From Hyphomicrobiales bacterium (GTDB taxonomy: Bacteria; Pseudomonadota; Alphaproteobacteria; Rhizobiales; Beijerinckiaceae): a stretch of DNA of 64,000 nucleotides. This document shows positions 10,067 through 20,300 of the stretch, one piece after another. The stretch is taken from NCBI GenBank assembly GCA_028868735.1, contig JAGWTW010000001.1:62001-126000 (forward strand). Reading direction: 5' to 3'. Both the position numbers and the translations under genes were made by a program. Position 1 is the stretch's first letter, and the number at the start of each line of letters is the position of its first letter. The notes under the pieces were generated by a model. That model did not search any database and was not told the DNA's origin. It saw only the letters and a program-made list of their open reading frames with translations.

Positions 10067-10393
10067 ATGCTCCGCTGGCTCCGCCTCGTTCTGTCCGCGC
10101 TGGCTCTCGCAGGCCTCCTGTCTGCTGGGGAAGGCGGAGCGTTCGCGGCGAAGGCTCAGGACCATCATCATTGCATGAGCATGATGGGGGACGATTGCCC
10201 CGGCGGCGACGATCACGGAGCCATGCCGCCCTGCTGCGTCACGCCGGCCTGCCCGATGCTGCAGGGTCTTCTGTCCCCGGAGGCCGCTGTCGTGTCTCCG
10301 ATCTCGGCCACACTTCTCGCCCTGCCGTTGCGCGACGACGAACATAGCTTCGGCGTCCGCGCGCCGCCCGATCTTCGACCTCCCATCGCCTGA
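10067..10393 (+). CDS. Small secreted His/Met/Cys-rich protein
   Basis: 108 residues from ATG 10067, chosen because it begins a signal peptide (MLRWLRLVLSALALAGLLSA); an in-frame ATG at 9992 adds a polar leader. Mature part: DHHHCMSMMGDDCPGGDDHG, PPCCVTPACPM, then a tail ending PPDLRPPIA. It belongs with the RPPR[VI]-tail group, with a weakened tail. It lies directly ahead of cusB, where DUF2946-type proteins are often found. Confidence 0.65.
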   Translation: MLRWLRLVLSALALAGLLSAGEGGAFAAKAQDHHHCMSMMGDDCPGGDDHGAMPPCCVTPACPMLQGLLSPEAAVVSPISATLLALPLRDDEHSFGVRAPPDLRPPIA

Positions 10394-10487
10394 CGCCGAA
10401 ATCTTGCCATCCCGCTCGTCCCTCGGGGCGGACGGATTCCGTTCGACGTCACACGCACGCCGGCTTGCCGGCTGGAGATCGATTTCC

Positions 10488-12041
10488 ATGACCCCGACCA
10501 TTCGTTTCATCGGCGCGCTGACGCTCGCCGCGAGCGTCGCCGCCATTGCTGCGGTCGCCAGCCCCTCGATCCGGTCCGCGAGCGAGCGCTGGCTCGCCGG
10601 CCCCGCGACCTTCGCCCACGCGGAGGACGATCCAATCGTCTTCTATCGCCATCCGATGGGCGAGCCGAAGGTCTCGCGCGTCCCGAAGAAGGACTCAATG
10701 GACATGGACTACCTGCCGGTGCGCCGCGCGCAGATCGCGCCCTTCCTCGGCAAGCTGCCTGCGACATCTGCGCCTTCTACGGACGCGCCGCTGTTCTGGC
10801 GCGACGCCATGGGCGGGCCGGAAATTTCGCCGACGCCGAAGAAGGACGCTATGGGAATGGACTACCTGCCTGTCCGCCCGGCCGAGGCGATCGCGCTTTT
10901 GTCGATGGCCGACGCCGCGCCGGCGGCACAAGAGACGCCGAAACCAGCCGAACCGGCCAAGCGGCGCATTCTCTACTATCGCAATCCGATGGGCCTCGCC
11001 GACACCTCGCCGGTTCCGAAAAAGGATTCGATGGGCATGGATTACCGGCCCGTCTACGAAGGCGACGACGAGGATTCCTCGATCATCAAGATCGCCCCGG
11101 GCAAGGTGCAGCGCACAGGCGTGCGCTCGGAGCCTGTGCGGAGCGCGATCGTCGTCTCGAAAATCACGGTTCCGGGAGCGATCCAGCTCGACGAGCGGCG
11201 GGTGACGGTCGTGGCCACACGCTCGACCGCCTTCATCGAAAAGGTGGCCGACGTCACGACCGGCGACCGCGTCAAGAAGGGCCAGGTCCTGCTGCGCCTC
11301 TATTCGCCGGAGATCGCGGCGGCGGCCGCTCAGTACCTTTCGAACGCCGCCTTCGACGGCGCGCGCACGCGGCTCGCCAACCTCGGCGTTCCATCCGAAC
11401 TGTTCGACGAGATCGAGCGCACCCACAAGGTTCCTCTGTCGGTCGCCTGGCCGGCGCCGCGCGACGGGCTCGTTCTCGAGCGCGCCGTCTCCGACGGTAT
11501 GAAAGCCGATCCGGGTCAGCTTCTATTCAGGCTCGCTGATCTTTCCGTCGTCTGGGCGCTGGTCGACGTCTCCGAACGCGATTTTTCGCGCGTGAAGCTT
11601 GGTCAGTCAGTCGCCATCCGCGCGCGCGGTCTGCCCGACAGGACCTTCGCCGGGCACGTCAGCCAGATCTATCCGCAGATCAACCGCGAAACGCGCACGG
11701 CGCGCGTGCGCGTCGAACTCGCCAATCCCGACCTTTCCCTGCTGCCGGACATGTATGTCGAAGCGGAAATCGCCGCGAGCGATGGGGGTAACGTCGCGAC
11801 CGTTCCCGACAGCGCGGTGATCGATTCCGGCAAGCGGCAGCTCGTGATTCTGGATAAGGGCGACGGACGCTTCGAGCCGCGCGAGGTCAGGACCGGGCGG
11901 CGCGGTGGGGGCCGCATTGAGATTCGTGACGGCGTCGCGGAGGGCGACAATGTCGTCACGTCCGCGAATTTCCTGATCGATTCCGAAAGCAACCTGAAGG
12001 CGGCGCTCAAGACTCTGACCCAGCCGGAGGCGGGCCAATGA
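10488..12041 (+). CDS. cusB: CusB-type RND periplasmic adaptor with three metal-binding repeats
   Basis: 517 residues from ATG 10488 (GGAG about 11 bases upstream; ATG 10404 is possible but lacks a signal). A hydrophobic leader is followed by three copies of a 30-residue heavy-metal-binding domain at about 50-79, 101-130 and 161-190, each built on YRxPMG...PKKDxMxMDYxPV. Then the membrane-fusion core: beta-barrel and lipoyl parts (VVATRSTAFIEKV, GQVLLRLYSPEI, DGLVLERAVSDGMKADPGQ) and the C-terminal domain. Most CusB proteins have a single such repeat. It links CusA to an outer-membrane channel and accepts Cu(I)/Ag(I) from CusF. It overlaps cusA by ATGA. Confidence 0.93.
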   Translation: MTPTIRFIGALTLAASVAAIAAVASPSIRSASERWLAGPATFAHAEDDPIVFYRHPMGEPKVSRVPKKDSMDMDYLPVRRAQIAPFLGKLPATSAPSTDAPLFWRDAMGGPEISPTPKKDAMGMDYLPVRPAEAIALLSMADAAPAAQETPKPAEPAKRRILYYRNPMGLADTSPVPKKDSMGMDYRPVYEGDDEDSSIIKIAPGKVQRTGVRSEPVRSAIVVSKITVPGAIQLDERRVTVVATRSTAFIEKVADVTTGDRVKKGQVLLRLYSPEIAAAAAQYLSNAAFDGARTRLANLGVPSELFDEIERTHKVPLSVAWPAPRDGLVLERAVSDGMKADPGQLLFRLADLSVVWALVDVSERDFSRVKLGQSVAIRARGLPDRTFAGHVSQIYPQINRETRTARVRVELANPDLSLLPDMYVEAEIAASDGGNVATVPDSAVIDSGKRQLVILDKGDGRFEPREVRTGRRGGGRIEIRDGVAEGDNVVTSANFLIDSESNLKAALKTLTQPEAGQ

Positions 12042-15000
12042 TCGGTCGCCTCATCGCCTGGTCGGCGCGCAATCTCGTCCTGATCTTCATCGGAACGGCG
12101 TTCGCCGTCGCCGCCGGCGTCTATGCGCTGCGCACGCTGCCGCTCGACGCCATCCCCGATCTCTCCGATGTCCAGGCGATCGTCTATACCGAATATCCGG
12201 GACAGGCGCCGCAGGTCGTCGAGGATCAGGTCACCTATCCGCTGACGAGCGCCATGCTGACCGTGCCGCGCTCGAAAGTCGTGCGCGGCTTCTCCTTTTT
12301 CGGCGTCTCGTTCGTCTACATCATCTTCGAGGATGGCGTCGACATCTACTGGGCGCGCTCGCGCGTGCTCGAATATCTGAGCGCGGCAGGCAAGCGCCTG
12401 CCGGCCGGCGTAACCCCGACGCTCGGCCCGGACGCGACCGGAGTCGGCTGGGTCTATCAATATGCCGTCGTCGCCAAGGAGATGACGCTCGCCGAACTGC
12501 GCTCGCTCCAGGACTGGACGATCCGCTACGGTCTCGCCAAGGCGGAGGGCGTCGCGGAGGTCGCCAGCGTCGGCGGCTTCGTCAAGCAGTATAACGTCGT
12601 CGTCGATCCGAACCGCCTGCGGGCGCTCGGCATCCCGCTGACGAAAGTCCGCGAGGCGATTCGTTCGAGCAATACCGATGTCGGCGGCCGCACGGTCGAA
12701 CTCTCCGAATTCGAATTCGTGGTGCGCGGGCGCGGCTATCTGCGCGGCGTCTCCGACATCGAGAACGTTGTGCTCAAGGCCGACAATGGCACGCCTCTGC
12801 TCATCAAGGACGTGGCGCGGGTTGAGATCGGCCCGGACGAGCGGCGCGGCGTCACGGAGCTCAACGGCGAGGGCGAGGTGGCGAGCGGAATTGCGCTGCA
12901 ACGCTATGGCGCGAATGCGCTGACCGTGATCGACAATGTCAAAACGACGCTGGCCCAGATGGCGTCGAGCCTGCCGAAGGGCGTCGAGATCCTGCCCGTC
13001 TACGACCGCTCGCAGCTCATTCATGCGGCGATCGAGACGCTGAAACACACCTTGTTCGAAGAAAGCGTGATCGTCGCGCTCGTCTGCATCGTCTTCCTCT
13101 TGCATGTGCGCAGCGCCCTGGTCGCCATCGTCATGCTCCCGGTCGGTGTGCTGATGGCCTTCGCGGCGATGAAGGCTCTGGGGCTCGGCTCGAACATCAT
13201 GAGCCTCGGCGGCATCGCCATCGCCATCGGCGCGATGGTCGACGCCGCCATCGTCATGATCGAGAACGCACACAAGCATCTGGAGCGCGCCAAACCCGAC
13301 AAGCCGCGCGCGCAGATCATGATCGAAGCGGCGGCGGAGGTCGGGCCGGCCTTGTTCTTCAGCCTGCTCGTCATCACCGTTTCGTTCCTGCCGATTTTCA
13401 CGCTGGAGGCGCAGGAGGGGCGGATGTTCTCGCCGCTCGCCTATACCAAGACGTTCTCGATGGCGGCGGCGGCGTTTCTGTCGGTGACTCTCGTGCCCGC
13501 CCTGATGATCCTTTTCATTCGGGGCAGGATCGTCGCGGAGCAGAAAAATCCGATCAACCGCTTCCTGATCTGGATCTATCGCCCCGTCATACGGCTCGTG
13601 CTGCGGGCAAAGACCCTGACGATCCTGCTAGCCGTCGCGGTGCTCGCCGTCACGATCGTTCCGGCGCGAAAACTCGGCAGCGAATTCATGCCGACATTGA
13701 ACGAAGGCACGCTGCTCTACATGCCGACGACGCTGCCCGGCGTTTCGATCACCGCGGCGACGGAGCTGCTGCAAACGCAGGACCGGATCATCAAGTCCTT
13801 CCCGGAGGTCGAATCGGCCTACGGCAAGGCCGGCCGCGCTTCGACCGCGACGGACCCGGCCCCGACCGAAATGTTCGAGACGGTGATCCAGTTGAAGCCC
13901 AAGGACCAGTGGCGGCCGGGCGTCACCACCGATTCGCTGATCGCGGATATGGATCGCGCCTTGCAGTTTCCCGGCGTTTCTAACGCCTGGACCATGCCAA
14001 TAAAAGCGCGTCTCGACATGCTCGCCACCGGCATTCGCACGCCGATCGGCGTCAAACTCTTCGGACGCGATCTCACTGAGATCGAGGGATTGGCGCGCCA
14101 GGTTGAGACGGTTCTGAAACGCGTGCCAGGAACATCGAGCGCTTACGCCGAGCGCGTCATCGGCGGTTACTACCTGGACGTCGTGCCCGATCGCGCCGCG
14201 TTGGCACGGTATGGCCTGATGATCGGCGACGTCCAGGACGTCATCTCGACCGCGCTCGGCGGTGAAAGCGTCACGACGACGGTCGAGGGCCGCGAGCGCT
14301 ACGGCGTCAACGTCCGCTACCCCCGCGACTTCCGGTCCAGTCCGCAGGCGATCGCCAATGACGTGCTCGTTCCGCTGCCGAGCGGTGGGACGGTGCCACT
14401 CGGAGAAATAGCGAAGGTCGATCTGGTACGGGGGCCGACATCCATTCGCACCGAAAATGGCCAACTCGCTGTCTATGTGTTCGTCGACGTGCGAGATCGC
14501 GACATAGGCGGATATGTGGCGGATGCCCGAAAAGCAGTCGCTAGCGAGATCAACTTCCCGGCCGGCTATTACGTAACATGGAGCGGCCAGTTCGAATATA
14601 TGGAGCGCGCCGAAGCGCGGATGCGAGTTGTCGTTCCTGTCACGTTGCTCATCATCTTTCTGCTGCTCTACCTGAACTTCGGCCGGCTGACCGAGACATT
14701 GATCGTCATGGCGTCGCTGCCCTTCGCTTTGGTCGGCGGCGTCTGGCTGATGTGGTGGCTCGATTTCAATATGTCGGTGGCCGTTGCGGTCGGATTCATC
14801 GCGCTCGCCGGGGTCGCGGCCGAAACCGGGGTCGTCATGTTGATCTACCTCGACCACGCGCTGAAAGAGGTCGCAGCCGAGCGTGTCGCCGAAGGCGCGC
14901 CGTTCGCGCGCGCCGACCTGCACCAGGCGATCATGCTCGGCGCGGTCGAGCGCGTGCGGCCGAAGATGATGACGGTCGCCGCCATTATGGCCGGCTTGGT

Positions 15001-15205
15001 GCCGATCCTCTGGAGCACCGGCGCGGGCTCGGAAGTCATGCAGCGCATCGCCGTGCCAATGATCGGCGGGATGGTTTCATCAACGTTGCTGACGCTCATT
15101 GTGATCCCGGCGATCTATGCGCTGGTCAAGGGATTCTCGTTGCCGCGCACCGTTCCGGCGCCGCAACCGCGCGCGGCGACCGCGCAACTCGAACCCGCCG
15201 AATAG
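12038..15205 (+). CDS. cusA: CusA-type heavy-metal RND efflux pump
   Basis: 1,055 residues, full length for the HME-RND family. Twelve membrane helices with two large periplasmic loops; N-terminal PLDAIPDLSDVQ, the HME TM4 motif AIAIGAMVDAAIVMIENAHK, the second half starting RAKTLTILLAVAVL, and C-terminal RPKMMTVAAIMAGLVPILWS. It is the proton-driven inner-membrane pump that moves Cu(I)/Ag(I) from periplasm or cytosol into the CusBC tunnel. Its start overlaps the cusB stop (ATGA), so the two are translationally coupled. The matching outer-membrane factor is not beside it but may be the truncated TolC-like gene at 63778. Confidence 0.95.
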   Translation: MIGRLIAWSARNLVLIFIGTAFAVAAGVYALRTLPLDAIPDLSDVQAIVYTEYPGQAPQVVEDQVTYPLTSAMLTVPRSKVVRGFSFFGVSFVYIIFEDGVDIYWARSRVLEYLSAAGKRLPAGVTPTLGPDATGVGWVYQYAVVAKEMTLAELRSLQDWTIRYGLAKAEGVAEVASVGGFVKQYNVVVDPNRLRALGIPLTKVREAIRSSNTDVGGRTVELSEFEFVVRGRGYLRGVSDIENVVLKADNGTPLLIKDVARVEIGPDERRGVTELNGEGEVASGIALQRYGANALTVIDNVKTTLAQMASSLPKGVEILPVYDRSQLIHAAIETLKHTLFEESVIVALVCIVFLLHVRSALVAIVMLPVGVLMAFAAMKALGLGSNIMSLGGIAIAIGAMVDAAIVMIENAHKHLERAKPDKPRAQIMIEAAAEVGPALFFSLLVITVSFLPIFTLEAQEGRMFSPLAYTKTFSMAAAAFLSVTLVPALMILFIRGRIVAEQKNPINRFLIWIYRPVIRLVLRAKTLTILLAVAVLAVTIVPARKLGSEFMPTLNEGTLLYMPTTLPGVSITAATELLQTQDRIIKSFPEVESAYGKAGRASTATDPAPTEMFETVIQLKPKDQWRPGVTTDSLIADMDRALQFPGVSNAWTMPIKARLDMLATGIRTPIGVKLFGRDLTEIEGLARQVETVLKRVPGTSSAYAERVIGGYYLDVVPDRAALARYGLMIGDVQDVISTALGGESVTTTVEGRERYGVNVRYPRDFRSSPQAIANDVLVPLPSGGTVPLGEIAKVDLVRGPTSIRTENGQLAVYVFVDVRDRDIGGYVADARKAVASEINFPAGYYVTWSGQFEYMERAEARMRVVVPVTLLIIFLLLYLNFGRLTETLIVMASLPFALVGGVWLMWWLDFNMSVAVAVGFIALAGVAAETGVVMLIYLDHALKEVAAERVAEGAPFARADLHQAIMLGAVERVRPKMMTVAAIMAGLVPILWSTGAGSEVMQRIAVPMIGGMVSSTLLTLIVIPAIYALVKGFSLPRTVPAPQPRAATAQLEPAE

Positions 15206-15227
15206 AAGTCCAACAGGAGAAACAGAC

Positions 15228-15593
15228 ATGCAAAACGTCAATCGCCCTTGCAACGCGCTCCGCCTGGCGAGCATCGCCACGATCCTCGCAATCGTGAGCG
15301 CCACAGCCGCGCCGCGCGCCACAGCCGCCGGCGCCGAGACCCGGCTGCAGGTCGCTCAGGCCGAGAAGCCGTCGGGGCAGGGAACCGTCAACAAGATCGA
15401 CGCCGCTGCCCGAAAGCTCAACATCACCCATGGCCCGATCGCCGCCCTGAAATGGCCGGGCATGACGATGGATTTCGGAGTGGCGTCCGGCGTCGATCTA
15501 GGCGCAGTCAAACCCGGCGCGAAGATCGGCTTCACCCTCGGCCGCGGCTCCGACGGAATGTACGTGATCGACGCCGTCAAACCCACGGAATAG
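15228..15593 (+). CDS. cusF: CusF copper/silver chaperone, classical metal site
   Basis: 121 residues from ATG 15228 (CAGGAGAAACAGAC upstream). Signal peptide, then THGPIAALKWPGMTMDF: His, Trp, Met, Met as in E. coli CusF, the only copy here that keeps the Trp. The end GAKIGFTLGRGSDGMYVIDAV completes the OB fold. It follows cusA by 22 bases and should deliver metal to CusB. Confidence 0.9.
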   Translation: MQNVNRPCNALRLASIATILAIVSATAAPRATAAGAETRLQVAQAEKPSGQGTVNKIDAAARKLNITHGPIAALKWPGMTMDFGVASGVDLGAVKPGAKIGFTLGRGSDGMYVIDAVKPTE

Positions 15594-15631
15594 TCCAGCA
15601 GGCTAGTCTGCGAAGCGAAGAGGATCGAACC

Positions 15632-17047
15632 TTGCCGTTCGGGCGATATTTCAGACAGACAACGAGCGGCGGCGCGGCGCTTGCAGCGCTGCTCGCATTT
15701 CTCGTCATCGGTTCCATTGCATCAAGCGCCTCCGGCGCCGCAGCGTCCGGACAAGCCGAGATGATCGAGCGCCTTCTCCCGGCCGTCGTGCGCATCACGA
15801 CGCATGCGTTGTCAGGCGACCCCAAGAACCCGACCGAACAAGAGGCCTTCGGTTCGGGTTTCATTGTCGACACAGCCGGATACATCGTCACCAACGCCCA
15901 CGTGGTAAAAGGCGCCTACGAGATCATCGTGACGCTCAACGATGGAACGATCCGGCACGCAAAGCTGGTAGGCGAAGGCGGCGACGTCGATCTCGCCCTG
16001 ATCAAGATCGATGCGCATCATCCGCTGCACGCGCTGAAATTCGGGGACAGTGGCGAGTCGAAGATCGGCGACGAAGTCTTCGCGATCGGCAATCCCTATG
16101 GGATCGGCACATCGGTCACGAGAGGAATCGTCAGCGCGGTCAACCGCGACCTTAGCCGATCGGTATTCGATTCCTACATTCAGACCGACGCCGCGATCAA
16201 TCACGGCAACTCCGGCGGACCTCTCGTCAATGGCGGCGGCGAGGTTATCGGCGTCAACACTGCCTATTACAAGGGTGCAGCCGAAAAGGGCGGATCAATC
16301 GGCCTGGGATTCGCGATCCCGTCGGCGGTCTCGAAGACGGTCGTCGATCTCATCCGGCAGTTCGGCTACCCGAAGGTCGGGTGGTTGGGGATCGATGGCC
16401 AGACCCTGGCGCCTGAAATGGCGGCGGCGCTCGGTCTCGAACATGTAACCGGCGCGATCCTCGTCGCAGTCCGAAAGGACGGGCCGAGCCATGGCGGCCT
16501 CGAGCCCGACGACATCGTCCTCCAAATCGACGGCGAAAAGGCGCTGGATATGAGAATGCTGCAGCGCGCCGCAGCCGATGCGATCGGTCGGCCTTTGCAG
16601 CTCAATATCCTCAGACGTGGCAAAGAGCGGAACGTCGTGGTGACGCCAACCGAGCGGCCTGGCGCCGCCGCTACTCCACGGACGCTTGCTTCAACGAAAC
16701 CCGCCGAGGATCGATCCTTGTTCGGCCTGACATTGTCGGAATTGCCGCAAAAGCGGCGTGAGGAACTCGGCATGTTGAACCAAAACGCCGGCGTCATCGT
16801 CGCGGCCGTCGCGCCGATTTCGGCCGCTGCCGAGGCAGGACTGTCCAATGGCGACGTCATCGAAAGCATACAACTACGTCCCGTGCGCTCCCGCGACGAC
16901 GCAGCGAAGGCTGTCGAAAGCCTGCGGGTCGAAAGACGCGACTTCGCATTGCTGCGTGTACGATCGCGAGATCAGGTGCGCTTCCTGAGCCTCCATCTCA
17001 TCTGGGAGGGGCCGCACGAAGCTTCGCTCGCACATTCGCCGAAATAG
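15632..17047 (+). CDS. HtrA/DegP-like periplasmic serine protease
   Basis: 471 residues. The start is taken at TTG 15632, behind AGAGGA, which gives a signal/anchor (LAALLAFLVIGSIASSASG); no in-frame ATG fits before residue 44. Trypsin-like catalytic triad: His90 (VTNAHVV), Asp120 (DVDLALIKID), Ser194 (NHGNSGGPLVN). Two PDZ domains follow (about 250-330, GAILVAVRKDGPSHGGLEPDD, and about 370-460, GVIVAAVAPISAAAEAGL). Degrades or refolds misfolded envelope proteins in known homologs. As last gene of the cus operon it may clear metal-damaged periplasmic proteins; this is inference. Confidence 0.85.
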   Translation: MPFGRYFRQTTSGGAALAALLAFLVIGSIASSASGAAASGQAEMIERLLPAVVRITTHALSGDPKNPTEQEAFGSGFIVDTAGYIVTNAHVVKGAYEIIVTLNDGTIRHAKLVGEGGDVDLALIKIDAHHPLHALKFGDSGESKIGDEVFAIGNPYGIGTSVTRGIVSAVNRDLSRSVFDSYIQTDAAINHGNSGGPLVNGGGEVIGVNTAYYKGAAEKGGSIGLGFAIPSAVSKTVVDLIRQFGYPKVGWLGIDGQTLAPEMAAALGLEHVTGAILVAVRKDGPSHGGLEPDDIVLQIDGEKALDMRMLQRAAADAIGRPLQLNILRRGKERNVVVTPTERPGAAATPRTLASTKPAEDRSLFGLTLSELPQKRREELGMLNQNAGVIVAAVAPISAAAEAGLSNGDVIESIQLRPVRSRDDAAKAVESLRVERRDFALLRVRSRDQVRFLSLHLIWEGPHEASLAHSPK

Positions 17048-17098
17048 GCGTCTGCTCGGCACCGCTATTTTGGTCGTCCTGCCGCTTTCTCAAGGCGT

Positions 17099-17121
17099 AG
17101 CGTTCGCCCCGGCAGAACGCT
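17099..17121. terminator. Hairpin between convergent genes
   Basis: Perfect 7-base arms AGCGTTC / GAACGCT around a 9-base loop, followed by TTCTG, lying 52 bases after the protease stop in the gap 17048-17318 that separates it from the converging relaxase gene. Terminator-like, without a strong T run. Nothing else is seen in this gap. Confidence 0.4.
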
Positions 17122-17318
17122 TTCTGCACACCTGCGACCAGGGATTGGCAGCAAGCCGCATTATTTCCCGATTGGCGGCCTCCTGGAGACAACGCCCGCA
17201 AGGTGGGCGATCGCGAGTGACTGCTCGTGGCGCGCTGCGGTCAACCAGCGAGGACGGCATTCGCGAAACAGTGGCAGCGTCGAGCCTTGTGCAAACCTTC
17301 GCTCTTCGCGCCAGCAGC

Positions 17319-20300
17319 CTAACGCTCCTCGCCCTCGGATTCGGAACGGCCTCGATTTCGTTCTTCGGCGCGAAGGCGTTCTACGTTCTCAAGATCGGTG
17401 TTCCGCTGCGCGTCCCGATCTGCTTGCTTCAGCACCTTCGCATGCTCGTGCCGCAGAGACTGAATCTCCTCGCTTTGGTTCGGACCGGCGGGGATCGGTC
17501 GGCTAGTGCTGCCGTCGACGGCGCGCTCGGCATCTCGGGCTGACCGAGCTTCTTCCTGCGAACGGAAGGGAACCGCCTCGCTGCCTGACGCCGCGTTCGT
17601 TTCGCGAGCGGAGATTGCGCGATCGGCCTGAACAGTTTCGCGCTTGGCTTCGGCGTCGACCCGTTCTCGGATGCTTTCCAGTTCGACAGCGCGCTCTGCC
17701 GGCGTCGTATTGAGGACGGCCTCGGGTGATGCCTCGCGCGCCGCGCGCTGCGCGAGCCCGGCGTCCGTATGTGTCGGCTGGGCGATGGCGCCGTCCGAGC
17801 GTTGCGCATTCTCTGGAGCTCTGGCGTGAATTTTGCCCTCCGCGATGGTGGCGCGCTGCGCCTCGATCTTCGAGCGCAGTTCGCGAATGCGATCCTGCAT
17901 CTCCGGGTTCGTGATGTTGTAGCCATGTTCGGCGGCAAGGCGAGCAGCGGTTTCCTTGTAGGCGTCGCTGCCGTTGAGGGTGATGGTTTCCCACTTCTGC
18001 GAAGCCAGCTTGAGAGCGGCGTTGACGCTCTCGGGATTGTTCCAATCGCGCACGTCGAGCTGCTTGCCGCGATCGACGAAGGCGAGCGTCTCATAGGCGC
18101 CCGTCGCGCCATCGTGCCGGCTGTAGTGGATTTCGGCGCCCTTTCTCTCATTCGTGAAGAGCGCCCCGAGCTGGGCAGGTTCCGGCTGCACGAAGCGTTC
18201 GCCCTCGATTTCGCCGGGCGTACGTTCAAGCCGACGTTGCTCGCCGATTGCGACATCCGCCTTGTCGAGAAGCACGCGGGAGCGACGCATCAGATCGTCC
18301 TTGACCGCGCTATCCGGCAGTTGGTCGCCGATGCGGGACATTCTGTCGGCCATGTCGCGTCGCGCGGCGTCCATAGTTTCAGCAGTGCGCATAGGCGATT
18401 CCTCTTTCGTAGATGAGCGTGGTTGAACGTGACGCGGCGCGAGCGCAGCGTCGGCACGAGCTTGAAACGGTATTATCGCAGCATCTTCGATGCCGCCCAC
18501 AGGTCTTGAGAGCGCCGACAGCGCGCGAGGCACGACGAAGATCTTCGTCGGCTGTTCGCGCGAAGGCCGCAATTCGGAAAGCCGCTCGCGCGGCATGTCG
18601 AGATAGACGACGCGGGCGTTGGCGAGGGAAGCCGCATACGCCTCGGCGATTGCGCGATCGACGGAGTACAGCGGCGCGCGGCGCAGCGTGGCGTCGACGG
18701 CTTCGGCCCGATACAGACGAACGGCGCCGGCCGCCAGCGGGGGCAGGGCGACGGCTTTTCGCGCGCCAAGCGACTTCCAATGCGCGGCTGCTTCGGCGGC
18801 GCGCTTGCGGCCTTCGTCACGCGTCGGTCGGAATACTTCGCGGTTCTGAACTCTTTCAACGCGGCGACGCACACTCTCGGGCGCTATGCCGCGTTCGATC
18901 ATTTTCACGTCCTTGAGCTTGTAGCCGGGGGCGTGCGCCTGATCGAAGCGCCGGACAGCTTCCATTGGAATCCGGCGCTCGCGCGCTTCCTTGGCCAGGG
19001 TCTCGCGCCAGCGCGCGAAATCCTGAATGCCGGGATGCAGCTTCTCGCCGGTCGGGCTCGTGAGGCGGATTGCGGCATGCACATGGATGTGCTGCCGGTT
19101 CGTGTGCACGACGAAGACATATTCATGTCCTTGAAACTCACGCGCGAGCGTCGCACGCGCCGCGTCCATGAACGCTTGCTTGTCGGTCCCCGGCTTCGCG
19201 CTCAAAATGACATGCGCGAAATCGCGCGGGCTACTCGATCGCATGGCCGGACGCCACGATTTTGCGAGCTGCAGAGCCGGATTGGAGTTGCCGGGCTGCC
19301 CCTTTTCGCGCGCGAACAGTCGGCGGGAAGATAGCCGCTCTGCTTCGGCCGCAAGCGTCCTTCCGGTATCCGCCTCGGCTTCGAGCTTCCCGGCCTTTGT
19401 GAGCGCCGCAAGCATCGTGGTCGCTCCCTCGACGCCATGCGCCCATTTGACCTCTGAAAACTCGGCATCCCGGGAAAAGGCGTCCTCGATCTTGTCGTGG
19501 AGCGCTCCCAGGGATTTCGCGTTGGCATAGATGCGTTCGCGCTTCCCGCGATCGTCCTTGCCAGAACAGGCGGCGACGGCGACCAGATGAACGACGGTCT
19601 TGTCGTCGTCGACTTCCGACCGCCAGGCATAGCGGTGGCCAGCGAGAGAGCGCGAAAGCCCTTCGCGCGTCTCGGCCGCCGAGATCGCGCCGTCGAAGGT
19701 CACAGACAGACGAAATACGTCGTTCGACGGCTCGCGCGCATTGTCGTCGCGCCAGTGCGCGGCAAGGTCGGCTACGGCCGCCTTGCCGGTGACGAGCGAG
19801 CCGTCTTCCCGTTCGAGGCTCAGCTCGCCCTTGTGGCTTTGGTAGTTGAGAAGGGCGGATGCGCGCGCGGCGCCCGCCCCATAGCTTGCGAGTTTCACGA
19901 CGGCAGCTTGCGATCCGGTCGCCAGACCCGCTTTGACGGCGATCGGCGAACGGGACGCCGTCGCCGATCGTGCCGCCGCAGGTGCCAATTTAGCGTGCGA
20001 CGCGACCTTCGCTGTCGATGACGATGGCCGCGGTCTTATCAGCTCGCCGCCACTGGCGCGGTCAGCTTTTCCCATGGCCCATTCTTCCTCCGCAAGCGTC
20101 GAGGAGGGCGTAGGCGCAGGCGCGCTCGGCCCGCTGTACGGCCGGCGGTCGCGTGATGACGCGGCCCCTCCGAGAGAAACAGGGGCAGGGGCAAACGCAG
20201 CTGCAAAGGCGCTGGCGGAGTCGGCCGCCTCGAGCAACGCCTGGCGCTCAGCAAAACCCTGGGCGCCGCGGAGCCGCCGCAGCCGCGCCGACAGCGGCCG

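Noticed and set aside
11669-13279. 536-codon open frame on the minus strand
   Set aside because: Antisense to cusB/cusA with Asp/His/Arg-rich low-complexity composition; shadow.
17070-17543. 157-codon plus-strand frame after the protease gene
   Set aside because: Overlaps the relaxase C-terminus in antisense and has no motif or start signal.
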